This document shows positions 20,887-30,476 of a stretch of 64,000 bases of DNA, one piece after another. The notes beneath the pieces were generated by a model. That model saw only the letters and a program-made list of their open reading frames with translations, did no database searches and was not told the origin of the DNA. A program made the translations under genes and the position numbers. The DNA comes from Nitrospirota bacterium (GTDB taxonomy: Bacteria > Nitrospirota > Leptospirillia > Leptospirillales > Leptospirillaceae): positions 151,471 to 215,470 of the forward strand of contig JAJZXW010000021.1 of the NCBI GenBank assembly GCA_021806225.1, read 5' to 3'. The first letter of the stretch is position 1, and each line of letters starts with the position of its first letter.

Positions 20887-23800
20887 TTGGGGGTGAGGAT
20901 CCGGTTCGTCTGGATCGTTCTGGCCGGAGGTCTCTTCCTTCTTGCAGCCTTTCTTCTCGTTCCGGGTGATTCCCAGTACGTCCGGCTGGCGATCGACGCC
21001 GGGGATTACGATTACGCCTCCTCCCTGCTGGCCTCCCGCCTCAGGAGGCCCCATCCACCCCTCTGGGTCCTGAGGGAGGCGGCACGCGTGGCGGCCCTCA
21101 GGGGGTATCCGGCCCGGGCCGCCTCCGATCTCGAACGGCTTCTCCAGAGGGATCCGGGCTCCTATCGCGACCGGCTGGAGCTGGCTCGGCTCTACCTCGA
21201 CCTCTACGAGCCGGAGAAGGCCGCCCGCGAATTCGACATCCTCCTGCGGACGAAACGCCTCCCCGAACGGGAAATGCGCCGGCTGGCCCGCTCCTACGAT
21301 CTCATGAACCTCCCCTCCTCCGCCCTTTCGATCCTCCATCGCCTGGCCGCCGCCCACCCCGGGGACATGAGCTACTGGAAGGCGATCCTCGTCTACGACA
21401 CCCAGACGGGTAACGACGCGGACATGGTCCGGACCCTCCGGACCCTCACCCATCGTTTCCCGGAGCGGATCGACTATCTGGCGATGCGGCTGACCCTGGC
21501 CTACCGTCAGGGTCGCGACCGGGAGGTCCTTCGGATGATGGACCGGCTCCGCGCCCGCGGGGCCGACCCCGATCCGGTCCTGGTTCCCGCCCTGCGGGCC
21601 CTTTTTCGACTCAGGCAGCCGGCGGAGGCCTACCTTCTCTACCGGGCCCTGGCGCCGGAGGTGGCCCGGGACGAGGTCATCGCCTCCGCGGCCTGGCTCT
21701 TCACGCGCAAAAAATACCTGGGCTGGGCCCTCTCCGCCTTCGAGGAGCTTGTCCGCCGCCACCCGGAGGGTGGAAAACGGTGGGAGGAGGCCCTTTGGCT
21801 CTCCGACAAGATGGGGTGGTACTCCCGTACACGGACCCTTCTCGAGGAACGACAGGAGGCGATTCCCGTCGACCGGGAGCGTTTCCATGCCGAACTGCTC
21901 GATCTTGATCTTCGCCAGGGGCTGACCGGGGTGGCCCAGCGGGATCTTCTCGGATGGCTGGGGGCCCCCGGAGGCCCTGTTCTTTCTGATCTCAGGCTGG
22001 GGTGGCAGAGCGCCGAAGACAAGGGGAACCTGCCGCTTGCGGCGGCCAGGATGCGCCAGGCCCTCTCCCTTTATCCGGGGAGCAGTCCCGTTTTCGAGGA
22101 CTTGGTCCGGACCTTCCTGGATATGGACCGGCCTGATCAGGCCGGGGCCCTGCTGGCGGCCCGGGGGATCGCCACGGGCCGCCGTCCGCTTCTTCGCCGC
22201 GCCATCCGGGCCTTCGCCGAAGCCGGCTCCATCCCTCCCCGGATGGGACTTACCTTGCGGCTTCTGCGGGGAGACTCCCGGCAGAGATTCCAGAATGACC
22301 AGTATGCACTCTTCCGGCTCTATGCCGACAGCTCCCCCCGCCCCGACCTCGCCCCCCTGGAGGCGGCACTGGGCCGCCATCCAGGTCTGTCGGCCGTCCT
22401 TGGGATGGAACTGGCGCGGATCCTGATCTGGGAGAGACACTTCGGCCAGGCCCGCCGGGCGATCGATCGGATATCCCGCGTCTGGCCTCAGAATCGGGCC
22501 ATTCTCTTCCAGGCTTCGGACTGGTTTGTGGCGGCCGACCAGCTCTCCATCGCCCTCGCCTACGACAAACGGATCGTCAGACTTGTCCCGGACGATCCCC
22601 AGGGGCTGGCCCTCCTGATCAGGGACCGGCGGTGGGCCGGTCGGGAGGCGGGGCTCGCCGCCTCCTATCTGCGACTGCTCGGGCTGGCCCCCGGGAACCG
22701 GGAGGCTCTGGTCTTTCTCGCCGATGACGCCTATTACCACGGAGACTTCCGGAAGGCTATCGGATTCTACAGGCGGGCGGTGGCGTCCGGAGACACCGGC
22801 TACGCCGTCCTCTATCATTTGGGCATGGCCTTCCGCCGGACGGGGAATGTCCGCATGGCCCGTCGGATGTTCCGTCTCTCGCGGCATAGCCTCGATCGGA
22901 CGGAGGAGGCGCGGGGACCGCTCTCCCGGCGGGGGGACCCGGTCCCGGTGGGCGCGCGTCTCGCCTCCGATCCCGTGTCGCCCAAGGGCCCCCCCCCGGA
23001 TCCGGAGGAAGAGAGGCGACGCCTCCTCTATGCCATCAAGATCGCGGCGGCCTTGGGCCACGACCGTCAGGCCTATCGCGACACGCAGGACTATCTGGCG
23101 CGCTACCCGGGAGACCGGGAGGGGCTCTACTGGAAGGCGCGACTTTTGTGGAAGCGGCGGGACGGGGCGCGGGCGCTCGACGCGCTCGCGCAATGGCTCG
23201 CCCTTCGTCCGGACTCGAAGGATTTTCTCGTCTTCCGGGCGGAGATCCTGACTGGAACCGGACATCTGGCCCGGGCCCAGCGCCTCCTGTGGCGCCTTCA
23301 CCGCCGCTACCCCGCCGACCGGGTCATCTGGGGCGATCTCCTCGACACCTACCGCCGACAAGGGCGTCTCGCCCGCGCCCAGGCCTTCGACTCCCATATC
23401 TTCTCCCAGGGGGAGACCCAGGCCCCCCGGGTCTCCTCGGGACTTCTCTCCCTATATAACATGGACCAGTTCTCCCTGCACAACCAGAACTTTGAGGTCT
23501 TCTACCCGGGAGGGGCCTCCTACAGCTTCGACACGAAGCTCGAGAGCCCCCGGACCGGTCCGGCAAACTATTTCGTGGGACGGACCGAGTACCTCGGCGC
23601 GGGAGAGCGGGCAGGATGGGGAACAAACGATTACACCTACGCCGGGATTCTGTGGTCGCCGGTGCCGGGATGGCAGGTCACGGGGGAGGCGGGGGACACC
23701 CGGCTCACCAACTCCCCTGGCTTCTACGCAAATGTCACCGGGACTGAGGGGCCCTTCACCCTCAACGTCCAGGGATTCGACAACATGATTTGGGGGGATT

Positions 23801-24324
23801 TTGGAGAATCCATCGTCCGGGACGGACTCCAGACCGGCTACATGGCCTCCCTCTCCTGGGTCCTTTCCCCCCGCCTCACCGTGTCGGCCGAGTCCTGGCT
23901 CTTCGACTACACCCTCGATGACCGGACGCTCCCATTCGGGGAACTCCACAACACAGAGGGAGTGGCCGACCTGACCCTCGACACCCGCCCCCAGATCGAT
24001 CTCGTGGGGGGGTACGAGGACTGGAGCGTCCTCTTCGCTTCTCCGGAGACCGCATCCCTCGTGCCGATTCTGGCCCGACAGCGCTTCGTCTTCGCCGCCC
24101 TTGTCTACCAGACGCGGATCCGAAACCGCCTGAACTTCAACATCCAGGCGGGCGGCTACGAGGACTTCGTCACCTCCCGGCCCGCCTACGAGGGCGGGAC
24201 GGGGATTTCCTACCGCTTCTCCCGCTTTCTCGAGGTCTTTGCGAGCGGGGACTACTTCAACCAGTCTGTCCTTTACACCGGTGCCTCGCAGGAGGCCGTC
24301 TGGGGGGTCAACTTATGGTTCTGA
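20887..24324 (+). CDS. pelB: PelB-like TPR / outer membrane beta-barrel export protein
   Basis: 1145 aa: N-terminal TM, TPR array, C-terminal barrel-like region ending in F (WGVNLWF*); heads pel cluster. Start codon uncertain (TTG 20887 or GTG 20893). Confidence 0.85.
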   Translation: MGVRIRFVWIVLAGGLFLLAAFLLVPGDSQYVRLAIDAGDYDYASSLLASRLRRPHPPLWVLREAARVAALRGYPARAASDLERLLQRDPGSYRDRLELARLYLDLYEPEKAAREFDILLRTKRLPEREMRRLARSYDLMNLPSSALSILHRLAAAHPGDMSYWKAILVYDTQTGNDADMVRTLRTLTHRFPERIDYLAMRLTLAYRQGRDREVLRMMDRLRARGADPDPVLVPALRALFRLRQPAEAYLLYRALAPEVARDEVIASAAWLFTRKKYLGWALSAFEELVRRHPEGGKRWEEALWLSDKMGWYSRTRTLLEERQEAIPVDRERFHAELLDLDLRQGLTGVAQRDLLGWLGAPGGPVLSDLRLGWQSAEDKGNLPLAAARMRQALSLYPGSSPVFEDLVRTFLDMDRPDQAGALLAARGIATGRRPLLRRAIRAFAEAGSIPPRMGLTLRLLRGDSRQRFQNDQYALFRLYADSSPRPDLAPLEAALGRHPGLSAVLGMELARILIWERHFGQARRAIDRISRVWPQNRAILFQASDWFVAADQLSIALAYDKRIVRLVPDDPQGLALLIRDRRWAGREAGLAASYLRLLGLAPGNREALVFLADDAYYHGDFRKAIGFYRRAVASGDTGYAVLYHLGMAFRRTGNVRMARRMFRLSRHSLDRTEEARGPLSRRGDPVPVGARLASDPVSPKGPPPDPEEERRRLLYAIKIAAALGHDRQAYRDTQDYLARYPGDREGLYWKARLLWKRRDGARALDALAQWLALRPDSKDFLVFRAEILTGTGHLARAQRLLWRLHRRYPADRVIWGDLLDTYRRQGRLARAQAFDSHIFSQGETQAPRVSSGLLSLYNMDQFSLHNQNFEVFYPGGASYSFDTKLESPRTGPANYFVGRTEYLGAGERAGWGTNDYTYAGILWSPVPGWQVTGEAGDTRLTNSPGFYANVTGTEGPFTLNVQGFDNMIWGDFGESIVRDGLQTGYMASLSWVLSPRLTVSAESWLFDYTLDDRTLPFGELHNTEGVADLTLDTRPQIDLVGGYEDWSVLFASPETASLVPILARQRFVFAALVYQTRIRNRLNFNIQAGGYEDFVTSRPAYEGGTGISYRFSRFLEVFASGDYFNQSVLYTGASQEAVWGVNLWF

Positions 24325-24863
24325 AAAAGATTTCCGCCGCTTTTCTGCTCCTTGTCGTTGGTTTCGTCCTCTCCGCCTGCGCCTCGGGGAGCCGGGCCTC
24401 GGGCCATCTTCCCGCCTCTCCGGTTCCCCTTGCGGTCTATGTCCAGCCCTTCGCCAACCTGACCACCACCCCGGACGCGGGGAGGTCCGTGACCGTCCTG
24501 CTCGAGTCCGAGCTCCGGCGCCATCGGGAGTTCCAGGTTGTCGGAGCCGAAGCCCTTCCCGTTCCCCTGCCGGCCACCGTTTCCGCCACCAGCCTGAGCC
24601 CGGTCCAGAGGGAGAGGCTCATAGCCGCCGGGGTCGGGGCCTTCCTCTCCGGCTCCGTGATCGAGTATGCCTATCGCTCGGAGCTCGAAAGCGAGCCGGT
24701 GGTGGGCCTCGCCTGGACGATGACCGACCTGTCGACGGGACGGGTGCTGTGGTCCACCTCACTGTCGGGGGTGGGAGGGTGTTTTCTGGGGTGCCGCCAG
24801 ACCATGACCTCGCTGTCGGGGAGCCTGATCGCCCGGGAGGTTGCCCGCTTTGTGGGGCGCTAG
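24315..24863 (+). CDS. pelC: PelC-like outer membrane lipoprotein
   Basis: Lipobox VLSAC; YVQPFANLTTTPDAGRSVTVLLESEL; synteny. Confidence 0.82.
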   Translation: MVLKKISAAFLLLVVGFVLSACASGSRASGHLPASPVPLAVYVQPFANLTTTPDAGRSVTVLLESELRRHREFQVVGAEALPVPLPATVSATSLSPVQRERLIAAGVGAFLSGSVIEYAYRSELESEPVVGLAWTMTDLSTGRVLWSTSLSGVGGCFLGCRQTMTSLSGSLIAREVARFVGR

Positions 24864-24867
24864 GGTC

Positions 24868-25743
24868 GTGCGAAGGGGGGGGAGTCTTTCCGGACTTTTT
24901 CTCCTGATGCTCCTTTTGGGCTCCTGCCGGACGATCCCTCCCTCCGTTCCCGGAGCCGGGGTCCGTCCGCCCGCCCCCACCTTTGCCGTCTACTACGGGG
25001 AGCGGCCCCGCCCCATGGCGCTTGCCCGCTTCGACTGGGCGATCGTTCCGGACGACGTCCCGCTTCCCTCCGGAGGAAAGACCGTCTACTTCGCCTATCT
25101 CTCGGTGGGGGAGGTCGACGCTGGAAGCGCCGTGGCCCGGGCTCTCACCGCTCTTCCGGGAGGGGTGGAATCCGTTTCTCTGGGCAGGAACGCCTTCTGG
25201 CGTTCGACAGTGGCCGACGTTCGCAAAGAGGCACTTAGGCAGGTTCTTTTGGCCAGGGTCGTCCGGGATGCGAAACGGGGGTTCGGCGGGCTCTTCCTCG
25301 ACACACTGGACTCCCCCCTCGCCTACCGGGAAGCCCATCCGCGCCGGGGGCGGGGGATCCGGCGGGCCCTTCTCTCCCTGATCGGCATCGTCCACGCCTC
25401 CTACCCGGGGCTCCGGATTGTCGTCAACCGGGGATTCGAGATCCTCCCGGAGATCGCTCCGGATCTCGCCGGAGTCCTCTACGAGGACTTCTGCTCCCGC
25501 TACGACGAAAAGACCCGGCGCTACGTCGTGGTCCCGGAGGCGGAGCGGGCGCGCATTCTTCCGGCGATCATGCGCGCCCGAAGAAGAAACCCCTCCCTGG
25601 CCCTCCTGGCGCTCGACTACGACGACCCCGCGCATCCGGTCTTCCGGAGGCGCTGTCGCGCTCTCGCACACTCTCTGGGATTCGCCCACTTCGATTCGGA
25701 CGTGGCCCTCGACCGGATCGGACGGCCGGAGGGCGGACGTTGA
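24868..25743 (+). CDS. Stand-alone PelA hydrolase domain (GH114-like), predicted lipoprotein
   Basis: Lipobox LLLGSC; YLSVGEVD, GLFLDTLDS, VVNRGFEILPE, LALDYDDP motifs. Confidence 0.85.
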   Translation: MRRGGSLSGLFLLMLLLGSCRTIPPSVPGAGVRPPAPTFAVYYGERPRPMALARFDWAIVPDDVPLPSGGKTVYFAYLSVGEVDAGSAVARALTALPGGVESVSLGRNAFWRSTVADVRKEALRQVLLARVVRDAKRGFGGLFLDTLDSPLAYREAHPRRGRGIRRALLSLIGIVHASYPGLRIVVNRGFEILPEIAPDLAGVLYEDFCSRYDEKTRRYVVVPEAERARILPAIMRARRRNPSLALLALDYDDPAHPVFRRRCRALAHSLGFAHFDSDVALDRIGRPEGGR

Positions 25744-27905
25744 AGAGCCGTCCCGGAAAGATGCCTGGGGGCGAGCACCTCTTCCGCCTGCTTCCCTATG
25801 CCGAGGGGGCAGGGGGGATCATCCTCCTCACTGCCTTTTTCGTTACCTTCTACGGACGCCCCTCGCTTCTCTACCCGGAATTTCATCCCTTTCTTGTCGT
25901 GGTTCTCCTTGTGGCCGGACGGTACGGCTTCGCCCCGGGCCTCTTCACCGCCCTTTTCGCCATATCGGACGACTATCTCCTTCTTCTGTGGCAGAACCGG
26001 GGGGAGTCTCTGCGTCCGGAGACCTTCTCCTTCCTCTGGCCGTCGGCATTCCTCTTCACGGGGATGATCCTGGGGGAGATGCGTGATGCCGGGACCCGGA
26101 AATACCGGGAGCTCGAGGAACGATTCCTCGAGACGGAGGAGTCCGCCCGGACCGCGGCCTTCGAGCGGGACGTCCTCCTCCAGGCCAAGAAGGAGCTCGA
26201 GCGGCGGATCTTCCTCGATCCCAACGCCGTGAACGACCTCTTCGACGTCTTTCGCTCCCTCGAAAAAGACGAGATCGAGAGCCTCTCCGCCTCCCTCCTC
26301 TCGCTGGTCGTCTCCTACGCTGGGGCCGACCGGGCCGCGCTCTACCGAAGGGAGCGCCGGGCCTTCCGGCTCGACCTCGAGGGGGGATCGGGCGCCTCTC
26401 CCCGGTCGCTGGACCTCCGTTACGCTCCCTTCGCGCGGGCCTACGAGGCAGGGGAGGCGGTCACGCTCCAGAGCCATGGGATCCTCCCGGGGATCCCCCT
26501 TCCGGAGGGAGGGACCCTCCGGCCATTGGGAGTCTATCCGATACGGGGAAGGGAGGATGAGGTGGAGGCCCTTCTCGCGGTCTGGCACGCGCCCTTCGAA
26601 AAGATTGTTCCCGAGTTCTTCCAGACCCTTGGGATGATCGTGGAACGGGCGAGCGCCCGTCTCACCTTTCTCCGGCGCCAGAGGGAAACCCAGGAGGGGG
26701 TGGCTCTCGATTCGGAGACGGGATTCCTGCGTCCCTTCTTCTTCGCCCGGAGGGCCGCGGAGGAGCTGGGGAAGGCCATGCGCTACGGTACCGAGCTCTC
26801 CCTTCTTTTCGTCGCCTTCTCCGCCTCCTCTGAGGAGGGTGCCGATCTTCCCGTGGCGCTTCGTGCGATGCGGGAGGTCGCCCGTGCTCTTCTCCGGGAA
26901 GTCGACCTGGCGGGTCTCGCTCCGGAGCGGGACGGGGTCTCCTTCGCCCTCCCCCACACCGGTCCGGATGGAGCCGCCGTCGTCGCGGAAAAGCTCAGGA
27001 GGCTCTGGGCGGAGAAGACTGAGGCCAATCCTTTTCTGGCGGAGACGGATCTCGATCTGCGCGTGGAAAGCTTCTCCCCCGGTCCGGGGGAAGACTTCCG
27101 GGCTTCCTACGCATGGATCATGCGCCTCCTGGACCGGAGGACGGCATTCGATCCTTCGGCCCGGGTCTGGGGGGAGGCCGGGTTCAGACAAACCGTGGAG
27201 CGGGAGCGTCGGGAGGCGACGGGTCCGATGGGGCTTGTACGGATCCGTTTTTCGTCGCCGTCCTGGGAGGACGCCCTGGCGCTCCGGCGTGCGCTCGACC
27301 GGGTCCGGGGAGGAGACCGCCTGCTCCCGCACGAAGCCCAGGTGGGTCTGGCCCTCGACGGACGGACCCTCTGGCTTCTTCTGCCCGAGGGAGAGCCGGA
27401 GCGCCTTCAGAAGATCCGGACAAGTATCGAGGCTCTCTGGGAGGAGACGGAGATTCCCAGGCTCAAGCAGGGCATCTTTCTGTTCGACGTCTCCTCCGTG
27501 TCTCCGGGCGAGGGGCCGCTTCCGCCCCTTCTTGCGGAGACGGGGGACGAAGGGACGAAGGATGTGCCATCTCCCGCCGTCGCTCCGGAGACGGCCCCCT
27601 TTCATGGAGCGAAGGATTCCGGGCCGGAGATGCCGGAGGAAAGTCGAAAAGAGGACGGAGCCCCGGGAGATCTGGCGGAGGCGGTGGAGAGCATCCTTCT
27701 CGGCCGGGGAGAGGAGGGAATGACCCGCCGGGATCTCGCCAAGACCTCCCGGCGCTTCGCCCGGCTTCCGGATGCGGAGCAGACGGCCCTGCTCGAAGCC
27801 CTGCTCCGGGAGGGACGTCTGGTCCGGGAGGAGAGGGTCGGCAGGGGGCGTCCCCGGGTTGCCTATCGCCATTCGTCGTTCGGAAAGGAGCCCTCGGATG
27901 GTTGA
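25740..27905 (+). CDS. pelD: PelD-like c-di-GMP receptor, enlarged (TM-GAF-GGDEF*-GGDEF*-wHTH-like)
   Basis: N-terminal TMs, GAF-like segment, degenerate GGDEF with upstream RxxD (REVD, 26895-26906); extra C-terminal units. Confidence 0.83.
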   Translation: MKSRPGKMPGGEHLFRLLPYAEGAGGIILLTAFFVTFYGRPSLLYPEFHPFLVVVLLVAGRYGFAPGLFTALFAISDDYLLLLWQNRGESLRPETFSFLWPSAFLFTGMILGEMRDAGTRKYRELEERFLETEESARTAAFERDVLLQAKKELERRIFLDPNAVNDLFDVFRSLEKDEIESLSASLLSLVVSYAGADRAALYRRERRAFRLDLEGGSGASPRSLDLRYAPFARAYEAGEAVTLQSHGILPGIPLPEGGTLRPLGVYPIRGREDEVEALLAVWHAPFEKIVPEFFQTLGMIVERASARLTFLRRQRETQEGVALDSETGFLRPFFFARRAAEELGKAMRYGTELSLLFVAFSASSEEGADLPVALRAMREVARALLREVDLAGLAPERDGVSFALPHTGPDGAAVVAEKLRRLWAEKTEANPFLAETDLDLRVESFSPGPGEDFRASYAWIMRLLDRRTAFDPSARVWGEAGFRQTVERERREATGPMGLVRIRFSSPSWEDALALRRALDRVRGGDRLLPHEAQVGLALDGRTLWLLLPEGEPERLQKIRTSIEALWEETEIPRLKQGIFLFDVSSVSPGEGPLPPLLAETGDEGTKDVPSPAVAPETAPFHGAKDSGPEMPEESRKEDGAPGDLAEAVESILLGRGEEGMTRRDLAKTSRRFARLPDAEQTALLEALLREGRLVREERVGRGRPRVAYRHSSFGKEPSDG

Positions 27906-28956
27906 GGAGAAAAGGCCGGAAGGGTCCGGGAATCCCCGGGGGACGGAGAACCGGAAGCTCTTTCTGTCTGTCTCCGTGGCGGGAGGGGCAGCCGGATCCG
28001 CGGCGGGGGCGGGGGGGCTCCTTTTCCGGTGGCTGTCGCCCCCGGAGGCGCTTCTTCTCCTGGGAGGAGCGACCCTCCTCTGGTGGTTGGGATCTCGAGC
28101 GGTTCCGCCGGCTCTTCGCCCGCTTTACCGAGCCCTTCCGCTCGTGGCACCCCTGGCCGGTCCGGTCCTGGCCGCCACAGGACTGCTCTTTTTTCGCCTT
28201 TTTCGAAGGAGCGACTACCTCGCCGACGATCCGACCTATCTCCTCATCTTCGATCCTCCCCGGGTGAATCCCCCCCGGAAGACCCTCACCCTGGAAGAGG
28301 TCCTGGAACGCGACCGGAAGATCGTTCCCGCGGGCGACATCCTGCGCTGGGGAGAGATCCCGCTCAAACAGGCCCTCATCGACCGCCTGGCGGGCGGGGA
28401 GATCTCCCCCCGCGTGATCCGCATCCTCCGGGGAGCCGGAAACGATCCGGAGGAGGAGGTCCGCCTCTTTGCGACCACCATCCTGACCCGGATCGAAAAA
28501 AGCTTCCAGGAGCGGATCCGGAGCCTGGGGGAGAACCCGGATCCGCTCCAGCCCTATGGCGCCCTTGGCCGGGCATCCCTCGAGTACGCCGAGTCGGGTC
28601 TCGTGGGGGAGCGCCTCGCACGTGCCCTCATCCGTTCCGCCCTCGAGGAATACGGGAAGGCGCTTTTGTCCGGAGAGGATCTCCCATCGACGGAACTCCT
28701 CCGTGTCGGTTCCGCAGCCGCCGCCCGCCGGGACAGGGCGCTCGTGGTCCGGATTCAGGATCGGCTGAGTGAGAAGGGGTCCCGGGAGGAGATCGCGGAG
28801 CTCGAGCGGATCCTTCTCTATGAGGAAGGTCAATGGGAAAGACTTGCTGAAATGCTGGACGAAGGGGAGGCGGGACCGGCGGAGCGGCGGCCATTGCCCG
28901 ACCACCTTGCTCTTTGGCGGGAGACGACGCTCCGGGTAGGGGAGGGGAGGCCATGA
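27898..28956 (+). CDS. pelE: PelE-like TM/TPR protein
   Basis: N-terminal TM segments, conserved position between pelD and pelF. Confidence 0.78.
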   Translation: MVEEKRPEGSGNPRGTENRKLFLSVSVAGGAAGSAAGAGGLLFRWLSPPEALLLLGGATLLWWLGSRAVPPALRPLYRALPLVAPLAGPVLAATGLLFFRLFRRSDYLADDPTYLLIFDPPRVNPPRKTLTLEEVLERDRKIVPAGDILRWGEIPLKQALIDRLAGGEISPRVIRILRGAGNDPEEEVRLFATTILTRIEKSFQERIRSLGENPDPLQPYGALGRASLEYAESGLVGERLARALIRSALEEYGKALLSGEDLPSTELLRVGSAAAARRDRALVVRIQDRLSEKGSREEIAELERILLYEEGQWERLAEMLDEGEAGPAERRPLPDHLALWRETTLRVGEGRP

Positions 28957-30476
28957 CGGAGACCAGAAGCCAGCAGAGCCAGCACAGGGAGGTCCCGGAC
29001 GTCTGCCTGATCCTGGAGGGAACCTACCCCTATGTGACGGGAGGGGTCTCCTCCTGGACCCACCAGCTGATCACCCGTCTTCCGGAGATCCGGTTCCATC
29101 TCTACTGCCTGATCGCGGAAAAGGAGCCAGGGCCCTGGCTCTACCCGCGGCCATCCAACGTGGTCGGGGTCACGAACCTCTCCCTGGGGCGGATGGCGGA
29201 GGTGGGGAGGGGGAAGGGCCGGGCGCTGGCCCCGGACGAAGAGGAGGCGCTGGTCGGGGTGGTGCGGACCTTCCACAGGGAGCTTCTCGCGGGCGATCCC
29301 GAAGCCTTCGGAGCCCTCTTCGCGGCCTTCGGGAAGGCGGGCCTCTCCCCCGAGCTTTTCCGGACCCTGTCGGCCGGGCGAAAGGCCTGGAGCCTGATCC
29401 GGGAGTTCTATGGAGAGCAGTTCGCGGGTGAGTCCTTCCTCGATTTCTTCTGGATGTGGCGGACGACCCACCTTCCCCTCTTTGCCCTTCTCTCGGCCCC
29501 CCTTCCGCAGGCCCGACTCTACCACGCCCTGGCATCGGGATACGCGGGGATGCTCGGCGTCATGGGGAAGCTCTCCTGGAACCGGCCCCTGATCCTGACC
29601 GAACACGGCCTCTACACCCGGGAGAGAAAGATCGAGATCGCCCTCGCCCAGTGGATCGGGACCTCCCGGGAGCCGGAGGTCGCGATCCGGCCGATCCGTG
29701 AGACGGTCAAGGGGTTCTGGATGCGGATCTTCGAGCAGCTCGGCCGCATCGTCTACCATTACTCCGACCAGGTGGTGACCCTCTTCGAGGGGAACCGCCG
29801 GATCCAGATCCGGGACGGGGCAAGCCCGGGGAAGACCCGGGTGGTCCCCAACGGGATCGCCCTCCCCGAGACCATCCCTCCCCGCCGCCCCCGCGCTCCG
29901 GAGGAGACACGCACCGTGGCCCTGATCGGACGGGTGGTCCCCATCAAGGACGTGAAGACCTTCATCCAGGCCTGCCGCCTCGTGGGGGACCAGGATCTCC
30001 GGGCACGCTTCCTCGTCATGGGACCTCTCGACCAGGATCCGGACTACACCGAGGAGTGCCGGGCTGTCGTCGAGATGCTGGGACTTTCTGACCGGCTCCG
30101 CTTTACCGGCTCGGTGCGAGTGGAGGAATACCTTCCCCGGATCGACCTTGTGGTCCTGACCTCGCTCTCCGAGGCCCAGCCGCTTGTGATCATGGAGGCG
30201 GCCGCATGGGGGATCCCCGCCGTCGCGACCCGCGTGGGGGCCTGCGACGAGCTCGTGAACGGCCGGACCCGGGAGGACCGGATGCTGGGCCCGGGGGGGA
30301 TCGTCACCTCGGTCGGTAATCCCGACGAAACCGCCCTGGCGATCCTGCGCCTTCTCGGGGACGAGCCCCTCCGGCTTCGGATGGGGCGTTCGGCCCGGGC
30401 CCGGATGGAGCGCTTCTACCGGGAGGAGGAGCTCTTCGCGACCTACCGGGAGCTCTATCGTGAAGGAGGACTCTGA
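28953..30476 (+). CDS. pelF: PelF GT4-family glycosyltransferase
   Basis: EGTYPYVTGGVSSWTHQLI; VVPNGIALPE; ALIGRVVPIKDVKTFIQA; LTSLSEAQPLVIMEA. Confidence 0.95.
   Translation: MTETRSQQSQHREVPDVCLILEGTYPYVTGGVSSWTHQLITRLPEIRFHLYCLIAEKEPGPWLYPRPSNVVGVTNLSLGRMAEVGRGKGRALAPDEEEALVGVVRTFHRELLAGDPEAFGALFAAFGKAGLSPELFRTLSAGRKAWSLIREFYGEQFAGESFLDFFWMWRTTHLPLFALLSAPLPQARLYHALASGYAGMLGVMGKLSWNRPLILTEHGLYTRERKIEIALAQWIGTSREPEVAIRPIRETVKGFWMRIFEQLGRIVYHYSDQVVTLFEGNRRIQIRDGASPGKTRVVPNGIALPETIPPRRPRAPEETRTVALIGRVVPIKDVKTFIQACRLVGDQDLRARFLVMGPLDQDPDYTEECRAVVEMLGLSDRLRFTGSVRVEEYLPRIDLVVLTSLSEAQPLVIMEAAAWGIPAVATRVGACDELVNGRTREDRMLGPGGIVTSVGNPDETALAILRLLGDEPLRLRMGRSARARMERFYREEELFATYRELYREGGL

Noticed and set aside
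20821-23397. 858-aa minus-strand ORF antisense to pelB
   Set aside because: Mirror ORF from high-GC codon bias opposite a well supported TPR/PelB gene; low-complexity Pro/Gly/Arg composition
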